A DNA stretch of 64,000 bases, from contig JAGUCH010000002.1 of assembly GCA_019096065.1 (NCBI GenBank), positions 17,248,501-17,312,500 on the forward strand, in the 5' to 3' direction. The first letter of the stretch is position 1. Each line of letters begins with the position of its first letter. Under the pieces are notes generated by a model. That model did no database searches. It saw only the letters and a program-made list of their open reading frames with translations, and was not told where the DNA came from. This DNA is from Paracyclopina nana (lineage: Eukaryota > Arthropoda > Copepoda > Cyclopoida > Cyclopettidae). Made by a program: the position numbers and the translations under genes. Positions 19,801 through 27,062 of the stretch are shown in pieces.

Positions 19801-22450
19801 TAGAGGGTCATCAGGCATGATGAAAATATTTTGAGACAGCTGGTGATTTCACGAGTCATGAAAGGAGGCATTTTCGATTTTTCACTATTGCTATCTTATC
19901 TGCAGCTAGTCTTCCTTGTCATCTTACTCCATTGAGCCAAAACTGAAAATATCCTTTTTTATTTTTCAAACAAAAAATTCAGAGTAACCTCACCTTTTTT
20001 CTTGGCATTTATGCTCCTTATTCTGGTAATTTGGGATTTTTTTCATGAAAATATTACCCAAGTATTTCCAGAGTTTAGCCAATTTTCCATGGCAATACTC
20101 GGCTCCTTTTACTGTGCTGCTTTTCCTGGCAATTTCGCCTGATTTCCTCTTCAAAATAATTCTTTTCCCAAAAACTATTGCCAGTTTTCTTCCAGAATTT
20201 GGTCAATTTTTCATTGCAACCTGACCTGCTCGTCAAGGGAAACATGGCCTGCTTTTCACATGAATTTTGGCGGGCTACTTTTGCCATTTTTCATCTGCAA
20301 CTTGAGGCTCTTTTGAATCCCCACCAAATTTTCTCAGAAAATCACAGGAATTAAAGCTTGTTTTACACCAACAGGCTGTCTCGAAACCGCGCTCATTGCA
20401 GCTGATGTTGTTGTTGTTTTTTCAGCTAACCAACTAGTGATGGAACGAGCTCAAACTTGACTCGGTAACTCGAAAGCAAAACTTGGCTCGGACTAAATAA
20501 GCGTCCAACTCTGAACTCGCTCAAATAAATTTTGGCCGAACTCGAAAAAAATTTTGGCAGCTTGTTAGAACTCGAATATCGGCAAATCGGCAAATTTTTT
20601 AAGTAAATTGATGAAAAATCGGATGAACTCGGACAACTCGACCTAGCTCATTTTCCATTAAAGGCAACTCAAACTTGCTCGGAAAAATTTTCAGCAACTC
20701 GGAACTCGCTTGAACCCAATTTTTTCAACTCATTCCATCACTATAACCCAGAGCTGTACTATTAACGGCACTGCTATTACCAACTGTAACTGATTGACGT
20801 CACACTAGTGATGGAACAAGTTCCAACTCGACTCGGGCAACTTGAAAGGCAAACTCGATTCAGACTAGGGTCCTTTCTATGTGCTCACTTTTGGTTTTGA
20901 GGTACAAAAAATGTACCACGCAAAACCGTTTTTGCAAGACCGTTTTCATTGTTTATTTATGTTTTTGTTTACTTTTTACGTACTGGATGTTTACTTACTT
21001 TGTTTACTTCTATTGCTACTTGCCAAAGACCAATTTTTTTGTACCATCAAAAACCATTTTTCAGTTTTATTTTTTGAACAAGCACATGGAAAGGTCCTAA
21101 ATAAGCATTTAGCTTGAATTTGCTTGATAAATATTAAGGGGAATTCAAAAAATTCGGAAGCAATTTTTTGTGAGCTCAAAAGTCAAACGAGCTAAAACTA
21201 GAAAAGCAAAAATTGGCCAAAGTTAAACAGCTGAATATTCAAAATTGTCATCTCAAACTCGCTCAGAACATTTTTCCCCAAATCGCAACTCGCTTTATCC
21301 TTTTCCATCCAACCAACTACACAAAAACGGCCGAAACTCACACAATTTATGCATAAAATGTACGGTTTCCTGGTACAGTTTACTGTCTGGAAATTGGATC
21401 GCGACATAGGTCACAGCGAAATGTGGGGGGCGGGCCTTCGGCCCGCCCCCCACTGTAAAAAATATGTCACTTATGAAAAAGTTTACAGGAAAAAATCAGA
21501 ATTTTTATTTTGATGCCGCATATCTAAGCAAAAAAGTAGCCAACCCCCAATTACAGCCTACAGCCTACCCTAATGTGCTCAATAAAGTAGCAGATAAAAT
21601 GATAGTACAGTGTGTGTCTTAGGTGGCTCAATGGTAGAGCGTCTGGCTGTAGATCAGACTGTACCAGGTTCGAATCCGGCTCAGGTCAGATATATTTTTC
21701 CATTTTTCTGGATCACAATTTACTTCCTGGTCGATATCCTGGTACGGTTTCCTGGTACAGTTTCCTGTCTGGAAATTTGATCACGACATAGGTCACAGCG
21801 AAATGTGGGGGGCGGGCCTTCGGCCCGCCCCCCAATTAATATGACATAATCTACAGATAAAATGGCACCCTTTCAAGCTATAAAACATTATGCGTCTCAC
21901 CCAAATTTCCAAGCCTTTCATTGTTGAAACAAATTTTTTCTAGCCTGGCTCCTCTGATCAGCCAATCAAACTTCAGATCATAATCACGTGACAAGTTTTT
22001 CACATGACAGTTTTTCCAAATATACTTGCTCAAGAAGCGCCATCTAGCGAAAAAGTTTGTCCCTCCAATGGCTTATTGCCCAAACCATTGGTCATTATCA
22101 TAATAACTCATTTCAGGATGTACCTGCATGGATTCAACCTGAATGAGTGCGACTACGATGGGAGAACGGTAAGAGCTTTTTGGAATTTGAATAAAGTAAA
22201 AACATTAACCTATTTTACGTAATTGAAGGCTCTGCATATTGCTGCAGCAGAGGGCCATTATGACTGCACCAAGTTCTTGGTGGAAGTGGCCAAAGTCAAT
22301 TGCCAGCTGAAAGACAGGTACATAATAGAGTTTCAATTAAAGTTTGCAATCAATCAGAATTGTGATTGTAGGTGGGGATACACTCCATATGAAGATGCCG
22401 TCCGATTCAACCATGAACACCTCTTTGCTCTCCTTAAAAATGAGGAGTAA
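4829..22450 (+). CDS. GLS: Glutaminase, kidney/liver type (12 exons seen, 5' exons outside window)
   Basis: This mitochondrial enzyme hydrolyses glutamine to glutamate and ammonia. Exons: about 4829-4908 (least certain), 4969-5046, 5095-5141, 5195-5568, 7148-7269, 7334-7492, 7919-8095, 8476-8607, 8667-8821, 22117-22168, 22229-22317 and 22372-22450, with phases that join cleanly. The serine-lysine catalytic pair is intact (QSCSKP), as are the tyrosine of SYIPQL, the asparagine of NPMLNSGAI, the SERET glutamate and the GMYNYSG tyrosine. The last three exons encode C-terminal ankyrin-type repeats ([10 protein letters not shown]). The N-terminal targeting peptide lies left of the window. The intron after 8607 starts with GC, not GT. 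The intron after 8821 is 13.3 kb because a Helitron inserted in a MITE fills it. All readable exons look intact. The gene converges on KDM2, whose stop is about 100 bp past this one. Confidence 0.93.
5922..7034. repeat. 1.1-kb foldback (palindromic) element in a glutaminase intron
   Basis: The two halves are imperfect inverted copies. The left outer end reads GTCAATAAGGCCTAAAATG and the right outer end is the inverse of nearly the same string (CATTTTAGGCCTTAGTGAC). Words such as AAGATCTAAA and GTGGGTTTTA recur throughout both arms. Shorter inverted repeats are nested around the centre at about 6415. No ORF is present. It lies between exons 5195-5568 and 7148-7269. It is probably a foldback transposon. 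Confidence 0.75.
8215..8430. repeat. Inverted-repeat element, GGTTCATTTGG family
   Basis: Inner arms CCCGTAACATAAAATT and AAATTTTATGTTACGGG face each other. The outer arms are weaker and contain AAGGGTTCATTTGGAAGTAA. A related element lies in the KDM2 intron at about 23,800-24,255. This is a non-coding MITE inside the intron between exons 7919-8095 and 8476-8607. Confidence 0.55.
8825..9130 (+). repeat. ATAAGCCA MITE, left part (split by Helitron copy 2)
   Basis: The element starts with ATAAGCCAAAGGCGTAAAG just inside the intron. Its right end, TGGCTTAT, is at 22,069-22,076 beyond the Helitron. The part left of the Helitron contains one internal segment twice (GGGCTATTTTT...TTCCAAAAACTT at about 8930-8965 and 9090-9130), so a partial duplication occurred. 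Other copies are at 22,734-23,119 and 62,613-62,961. Confidence 0.75.
9254..9355. repeat. Short inverted-repeat element inside the Helitron
   Basis: This ~100-bp sequence begins ACCAATTAGGTCATGAGAAA and ends TTGATGACTCATTTGG. It belongs to the same family as the better preserved copy at 48,044-48,147. It is non-coding. Confidence 0.5.
9450..9520 (-). repeat. tRNA-derived SINE-like remnant
   Basis: On the minus strand the sequence has a tRNA-like D-arm/A-box (TTGGCTCAGTTGATAGAGTGG) and, at B-box spacing, a degenerate GTGGATCAAGGCTC, followed shortly by a T-rich run. The cloverleaf does not close well. It may be a SINE head or a decayed tRNA. Confidence 0.35.
9969..10770 (+). CDS. RGG-box and poly-Q protein carried by the Helitron
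   Basis: Two exons (9969-10204 and 10263-10770) flank a 58-bp GT-AG intron, with phase preserved across the junction. The predicted protein of about 247 residues has a basic N-terminus ([14 protein letters not shown]), an acidic stretch, an alanine-rich helical segment, a Gly/Arg-rich region with many RGG, GGR and GHGG motifs, then a CAG-rich tract giving a run of glutamines and a Q/L/A-rich tail. RGG boxes usually bind RNA. I do not recognise a family. The gene lies between the helicase end and the Helitron 3' end, convergent with the helicase, and AT-rich polyadenylation-like sequence follows its stop. It could be a captured host gene or a genuine Helitron gene. An upstream in-frame ATG at 9921 exists, but the ATG at 9969 with AAGATGG context fits better. 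Confidence 0.6.
10961..13994 (-). CDS. Helitron Rep C-terminus and PIF1-type helicase (three frames)
   Basis: The first ORF (11,952-13,994) continues the Rep domain, with a CRFNFPEK motif and the two-tyrosine motif YLMKY of Helitron relaxases, which nick and rejoin DNA. The helicase follows, with Walker A GRAGCGKS and Walker [10 protein letters not shown]. After a frameshift near 12,148 come MGDCAQQP (motif III-like). After another near 11,450 come [14 protein letters not shown] and [10 protein letters not shown], the C-terminal SF1 motifs. The helicase would unwind the transposon strand during rolling-circle movement. The C-terminus runs through a poly-A/lysine stretch at about 11,058, so the exact stop is uncertain. 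Confidence 0.8.
13976..15120 (-). CDS. Helitron N-terminal / HUH Rep domain
   Basis: The sequence up to 14,950 and its frame-shifted upstream part contain [11 protein letters not shown] and the segment beginning [13 protein letters not shown], both typical of the Helitron-like N-terminal domain, and then the HUH motif in [11 protein letters not shown]. The HUH histidines bind the metal ion used in strand cleavage. The frame passes to the next ORF through a break near 13,988, inside a conserved LVNRV...HHC segment. A start at 14,950 is unlikely to be real because the homology extends upstream. Confidence 0.8.
15383..16812 (-). CDS. Ubiquitin-specific-protease-like domain plus zinc-binding segment
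   Basis: Upstream of the ORF at 16,303-16,749, in the same frame, is a cysteine box, [14 protein letters not shown], matching the USP nucleophile region. Two Cys pairs (CSEC and CQLC) resemble the USP zinc finger. LKRFDF and a histidine box SGHITA at about 16,155 follow in the ORF at 15,383-16,387. Downstream is a DUF6570-like segment found in Helitron proteins, with CDVC...CERC and [12 protein letters not shown]. USPs remove ubiquitin from proteins; a role in the transposon is inferred only. Frameshifts near 16,812 and 16,393 interrupt the reading. The catalytic Cys and His appear conserved. Confidence 0.72.
16706..17875 (-). CDS. N-terminal tandem-repeat domain of the Helitron protein
   Basis: This ORF of 389 residues contains about five repeats of ~70 residues. 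Each has a [15 protein letters not shown] start, a lysine-rich stretch with FSAKRDK and a closing [13 protein letters not shown]. The central repeats are nearly identical at DNA level (~210-bp units), so the array has recently expanded. I do not recognise the repeat. It is predicted mainly helical and charged. In the ancestral frame it would be fused to the USP domain, because the ORF reads into the cysteine box once the break near 16,812 is crossed. The ATG at 17,875 is the first in frame. Confidence 0.65.
   Translation of the reverse strand: MSMKDFPDKDFRNKDFSLFVNQMSNQQLKIIRNILKRNTVFSSTKDKKFVLKHYIKEFDNPLAELKAHLEQSMENRHTETVDVSPLEDFIGKMSNTLVKKLKELLNSKTRFSAKRDKQFLISHYCAFDNPLAELKAHLEQSIENRYTEPVDVSPLEDFIGKMSNTLVKKLKELLNSKTRFSAKRDKQFLISHYSAFDNPLAELKAHLEQSMENRHTEPVEISPLEDFIGKLSNMQIKLIKQTMKRTTEFSSKRDKKFLFDHFILLENPLAELKALLSKSIEKLGNESDEIGNFVAFVQNLSSNNIRELRSFLKGIHNLTALKIKVPDQALSKISPFSPLAKLKEDMASSFEFKGAVLEKSSRGKSLFPQWNTECPLGLQKDSANCQRIK
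18177..19892. repeat. 172-bp tandem array (about 10 units), copy 2
   Basis: Units start at 18,177, 18,349, 18,517, 18,689, 18,861, 19,033, 19,205, 19,377, 19,549 and 19,721. One is a 168-bp variant. They belong to the same family as the array at 971-2850, with one unit fewer. Confidence 0.92.
20435..20743. repeat. MITE-like element with TAGTGATGGAA termini, copy in Helitron 2
   Basis: This is the counterpart of 3393-3701 at an offset of 17,042. The truncated second terminus recurs at about 20,806. Confidence 0.6.
21616..21688 (+). tRNA. tRNA-Tyr-like sequence in Helitron copy 2, probable pseudogene
   Basis: This is nearly identical to 4574-4646, with good A and B boxes. It differs in the last bases of the acceptor region (CTCAGGTC against CTCAGAAC). 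It lies between two terminal hairpin blocks, at about 21,425-21,451 and 21,807-21,833. Confidence 0.45.
21836..22076 (+). repeat. ATAAGCCA MITE, right part (after Helitron copy 2)
   Basis: The MITE resumes with ATTAATATGACATAATC exactly at the Helitron end and closes with TGGCTTAT, the inverse of its left terminus at 8825. Confidence 0.75.
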
Positions 22451-22547
22451 ACAGCTTTGGTGAATGCATAATTTACTGTTCTATCTAAGCATGCTTGCTA
22501 TGGGGCCACCAACATTTTGAGAGCTACATTTAGCTGAATTGCCAAAT

Positions 22548-25500
22548 TCAGTTGAAGCTTGGTGGTGGAGATTCTACATCGAGGAAGCATGGCTTCTTGA
22601 GGCTTGGATCATCTTCGCTGTCACCAGAATTGTGTCGCTTTTGTCGACTTGGCACCGTTGAATATCCGGAGCTGATGCACTTTGCACATTCCCAACTGTT
22701 GCTCAGATCTGCAAAAGAGATATTCAAGCCACAATAAGCCAAAGGCGTAAAGTAGCTAGATTCCATGCGCCATCTAGCCAAGCAACTTTGCCCAGTACAT
22801 TTGACATGGCGACCACTACATAGGCCACCACTAATGGGCTATTTTTTGGCTTTTGGTGCACTAATTCTAAAAACTTTACTAATATGACATAATCTACGGT
22901 TAAAATGGCACCCTTTCAAGACGTAAAACCATATGTAAGTCACGCAAATTTTCAAGCTTTTCAGTGTTGAAACCAAATTTTTCGAGCCTAGCTCCACAGT
23001 TCAGCCAATCAAATTTCAGATCGTAGTCACGTGACAAGTTTCGCGCGCCACAGTTTTTTCAAATATACTTGCCCCAAAAGCGCCATCTTGCGAAAAAGTT
23101 TGTCCCTCCACTGGCTTATAAGCGTGCAAAACTTGTCACGTGATTACGATATGAAATTTGATTGGCTGATATCAATTCAAAAAGGTGAAAAAACTCCAAT
23201 AGCCTAGATAAATTGCATACCAAATTCATATGAAACTCACTCCTTAGCCAGAAAAATGTCATACTGTTAAAAAATTGAGAACTTAATATTTTTGCAACCC
23301 AAAAACATAAATGGATGCTACCTTTTTAATAATAGGAATGACCCTTCTGTGACGAAGTGCTCCAAAAGCCAATTTTTGACCATTAATGTTGCTATGCACT
23401 TGCTCAAGATGGCGCAGTGAGCACAAAGACTTGATAAACGTAGGAGAATGATATAAAGTTAAAAGGCATGCCTGTGTTGAGTCTGCCTCGTCCTATGGTT
23501 TTGTCTGCACACTCTGGGTGAACGATGTCGAGACACACTGTACACTCGAACAGGTTTGGAGGCTCATCTGGTCGATCTGTTTCCTTGCCCTGGACCTTGG
23601 GCTCATTGTGCCACCCGTCCAGCTTACAATGTGAGCAATATGCGCAGACAGGCAGTTGAGGATGCAAGCAACGGCGCTGAAAACATATTATAATATAAGT
23701 TCCGAACAAGGTTGGAATATAATGATATTGACTTGGCAAAAGACATAACCCAAACTACTTACAACACCCAAGAATTATATAGTTTCTGAAAGCGTATGTC
23801 CAAAGGGTTCATTTGGTGATAGGATAAAAATCCTGGCCTATCGTTTCCAATAACATGAAAAATTTAAAAACATTTAGCGCAAAAATGGCTCATATCTTTT
23901 GGGGATAGTTTGCATCTAATGAAATAAAATTCAAAAACAAAACTTAAGTTACTTTATAGTCAAATCGCTAGGATGAACAGAAACGGAGATGCAGCCATGC
24001 TAAAAGTTGATTAGTGCCAACTTGATTGAATTTGCATAATACGTTTGCTAGCAAATATCTCAATTTGAGTGCATTTTACAGACTTGCTTATGAAATTAAA
24101 AAAAAGTTAGATCTTCTTTTTTCAGAGGGGGCCATTGCTATTAATGATCTCAAAAAATAATAAACTGTAGGTGGTAGACGTTTTTGAAAATTTCATGTTA
24201 TGGGAAGCCATAGGCCAGGATTTTTCAATTACTACCAAATGAACCCTAAGAGCATAAGCTTTCAGAAAATGTGTATTTTTGGGCGTTGTCAAGAGTTTGG
24301 GTTAGGACCTATTTCAAGTCAATGTGGCTTAATAGTAATATGTACATCAGCTATACCTTTTCACAAGTCTGCTTCATTCGCCCTGGTCCTCCGTACTTGG
24401 TCATGTCTTTGCAATAGACGCAAAACTTGCAATCTCCTCCGAGGCAGGCTTCGCAGTTTTTGCATCGGACTCGCCGCCTTCGATTGCCTGCATTCATTTT
24501 CTTCTGCGGACTCTTCTCAGGGGAATTGTTGGCCTCCATCAAGGGACTTGTCATGGGAAGCTTGGGCTTGATGGCCAAGGCGGGCGGGGAGTGTGCGTTG
24601 TTCGGCGGGGGCGTCATCAATGGCATCTTGGCCTTTTTCCTGCTCGGTTCGGCCTGGCTGTGCTGCGGCTTTGGCAAGCTCTTGCGCGGCTTCTTGGCAT
24701 GATCCACGTCATCATTTTCGGTCCAGCGGAGGACATATTTGCCAGTGATGGCCAGCTCCTGGTTGTCATTGCTGTGATCGAGGACAAGTTGGCGAATGTC
24801 CTTGATGACGGCGATCGGGTCGGGCAGCATCAAGGGCACGTTTTTCTTGCTGGCCGACAAATGGTGCAGGTACATGACGACATACTTGATGCCATGCAAC
24901 TCCGACTCGAGCAGGTGGACGCGATGATTGAACTGCTCTCCGTGACCGCCCGTAAGTCCGCTTGCTCCTCCCGTAAGTCCGGCCATTTTCATAAACTCCT
25001 TGTTCGGATCGATGTTCTCGCCCTTCTCCAGCTTGAGCCTCCGCTTCTCTTCCTCGGGCAGGTCGAGGTGGGTTCTGCCGTAGAGACAATGGACGTACCT
25101 GTCGAGCAAGTACCAGAGCATTTCGGTGAAGAATGGGAAGCGGAACTTTTGCGGCACCCGCGTCACCTCCTCGATGTGGGCCACTTGCAACTGCTTCTCC
25201 ATGGAGAAGCTGTGGAGGAAGTTGCCACCGAAAATGAGCGAGTCCTTGGGCGTGTAGACCGCGTGGATCCACCCCGAGGGAATGAAGAAGGTGTTGCCCG
25301 CGTTGATCTCGACGCGGCAGCAGTCCTGCGCCAAGTCCCCGAAGAAGACCTGCGACTGCTTGCCAGACAACACCCACTCCTCGTAACGCTTCAAGTTGTC
25401 ATCCGTGGGCGGGATCATGAAGAAGATCTTCTGGCCCTTGAGCAGGTGGTACCACACCGACGTGCCCCCCAGGTCGATGTGGAAGTCGGTCCAGCAGCCT

Positions 25501-26213
25501 TGCACGCTCATCAGGCAGTACTTTTGCACCTTGGGGTACATCATGTCATCGAGGCTGTTGGTGGCCTCGATCTGCATCTCCTTCAAGTGGCGCGGCCAGA
25601 CCTTGTCGATCCAGTCGATTTGCCGCACCAGCCTCGGCGCCACGACCTGCGGATCCAGCTTCGTGTTGGAGAACTCCAGGCTGATCACGTTGTACAGGTC
25701 GCGGCGCTGCTCAGGCGGAGTCTCGTAGTACTTGTGCCACTCCTTCATCGTCATCGACAGGTTGGTCTGCGTGTTGACATTCATGACGTCGAGCAGCCGC
25801 CGAGAGCCGACGGCCGCGCGAATTTCGCCGATGCCAAAGGCCACCGCCTCCGGAACCTTCACGCCCAGCCCGTCCTTGTCGAGGACGAACATGGGCTTGG
25901 CGAAGCCCTCCGACTGCAGCAGCTTCACCGTCACGGGGTGGCCGGTGGGGAACTTGCGGATCAACTTGTCCTCCAGCTCGTACTTGGAGGCCGTCAGGTG
26001 AGCGTCCAGGTGGATCCTTTGGAAGCCGCCCAGAGCGGCTCCGCATGCCGGCCCGGAGTCGTCGTCGTCGTCGTCTTCTTCCCTCTCCACTTCACCGGCA
26101 TCGGCGACCGTCTCCCAGGACAAGGTGCCGTCGGCATGCACCTTCTTGGCCTTCCTCTTCCCCACAACCGAGGCCGGAGTGGCCTCCATGGCCGCAGAAC
26201 TCTCTCCGCTCAT
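22548..26213 (-). CDS. KDM2: KDM2-type JmjC histone demethylase, ending after the PHD finger
   Basis: This nuclear enzyme removes methyl groups from histone H3 lysine 36. Three exons: 24,357-26,213, 23,472-23,676 and 22,548-22,708. The JmjC domain has the iron-binding set ([13 protein letters not shown] and a later GWIHAVYTP). A CXXC zinc finger follows ([10 protein letters not shown], then [12 protein letters not shown]), which in the family binds unmethylated CpG DNA. A PHD finger is split over the last two exons (CAYC, CTVC, HPEC, WECAKC). The predicted length is about 740 residues. KDM2 proteins of flies and vertebrates are usually over 1,100 residues and carry an F-box and leucine-rich repeats. 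Those are absent here, and the convergent glutaminase stop lies ~100 bp further on. The second intron appears to use a GC donor (CACAG|GCATGC), which preserves phase. The first exon is GC-rich and untouched by frameshifts. Confidence 0.88.
22734..23119 (+). repeat. ATAAGCCA MITE in the last KDM2 intron
   Basis: A full copy starts ATAAGCCAAAGGCG and ends TGGCTTAT at 23,112-23,119. A partial inverted fragment of the same family, with a reversed CACGTGA and CAATCAAA region, follows up to about 23,175. Confidence 0.75.
23795..24260. repeat. Inverted-repeat element, GGTTCATTTGG family, in KDM2 intron 1
   Basis: The left arm starts AAGGGTTCATTTGGTGAT and runs into ATCCTGGCCTAT and AATAACATGAAAA. 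The right arm is the inverse (TTTCATGTTATGGG, ATAGGCCAGGAT, ACCAAATGAACCCT). The arms are about 65 bp and the middle has no ORF. It is related to the element at 8215-8430. Confidence 0.7.
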
Positions 26214-26608
26214 CGAGCTTCCAAATCTGGAATTCTGAATATCTGGAATTCTGAATCCAGAATTCCGAGCCCTTTTGACGTTTTCTTTCTTTTTTGTGTG
26301 CTTTGGGTGACCTCAGTCCGTTTAACGAAAAAAAAGCCGCCTTTTTGAACGCTTACTCTCTTATTTTAGTTTGTGTTGTTCGCGAATCCAAGATTCGGTT
26401 TGACCCCAGTCCGTTTGACGACAAAAAAATTAAAAGTTGACGTTTACTTTTAAGTTTTGATTTAGCTTTTGTTATTGTACGCGAAACGAAAATTTGGGCT
26501 GCCTCAGTCCGTTTGACGCCAAAAGTTTCCTCGAAAAGCCAAAATTGAAGCCGCACTTCTTGTAACAGGCTTTTCTGGAAACTCTGGTTGTGTTGTCAAT
26601 CGATCGCG
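26214..26608 (-). promoter_or_regulatory. KDM2 upstream region with three degenerate ~95-bp repeats
   Basis: The word CAGTCCGTTTRACG occurs three times, near 26,315, 26,409 and 26,508, each followed by an A-rich stretch and preceded by a TTTGT/GCGAA-rich stretch. Inverted GAATTC words occur at 26,230-26,265. The position next to the KDM2 start suggests promoter or 5'UTR sequence. No TATA box is evident. The function is inferred from position only. Confidence 0.4.
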
Positions 26609-26616
26609 GTTCCTAA

Positions 26617-26675
26617 TAGTGTTCTAGATATAACTCCGCCCACTTCGCTCCACTACGTTATAGGGTAACATACAC
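26617..26675 (+). repeat. Left 59-bp terminal inverted repeat of the P-type element
   Basis: It begins TAGTGTTCTAGATATAAC and matches the reverse complement of 42,294-42,352 at all 59 positions by eye. The match stops at 26,676. Confidence 0.95.
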
Positions 26676-27062
26676 AGCAAGCCGGCAGCTACCTAAAAGG
26701 AACAGCTACGCTGTTTTTTTTTGAGGTTTTTTGCTTTTTAAAAAGGCATAAAACAATGCATGTCTTGAGGGAGGATGGAGAATGAACGTGATTAAAAATC
26801 AATATGATTGAGCCCCAAAAATCATGAAAAAGGCATCATAGTGCTGAAAAAATTGGCGAATCAAATTTGTTATGATTTTTAAATTTCCCGCTTACAAAGG
26901 AAGCAATTTTCCGCGTGAAAAGTGTAAACAAATGCTGAAATACTACCAAAAAGGGCCAATTTTTGCTCAATTCTGTTGTGAAATTGTACACATCTGGCCA
27001 CCCTGAAAATAGAGTAAAAACCGCATGCGTTTCAATTGCGATAAACAAACCAAATTGCCATC

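Larger units (their letters stand above)
9133..21835 (-). mobile_element. Helitron copy 2, complete 12.7-kb rolling-circle transposon
   Basis: Genes read on the minus strand, so the 5' end is on the right. The 3' end fits the Helitron pattern: minus-strand CTAG (plus 9133-9136) preceded by a 6-bp-stem hairpin GTCCAT/ATGGAC (9145-9158). The 5' end is the GC-rich hairpin at 21,807-21,833, half of which (GGGGGGCGGGCCT) recurs near the 3' end at 9162. The flanking host DNA is a MITE broken between ...AAAAACTT and ATTAATATGAC, which fixes the boundaries to within 1-2 bases. The contents are a RepHel polyprotein with USP and repeat domains, an RGG/poly-Q gene on the other strand, a 172-bp array, nested MITEs and tRNA-like sequences. 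Several frameshifts suggest this copy is dead or misassembled in homopolymers. Confidence 0.85.

Noticed and set aside
24591-26348. Long plus-strand ORF of 585 codons opposite KDM2
   Set aside because: It is the antisense shadow of the GC-rich KDM2 first exon, and no domain is recognisable. The minus strand shows clear JmjC and CXXC motifs.
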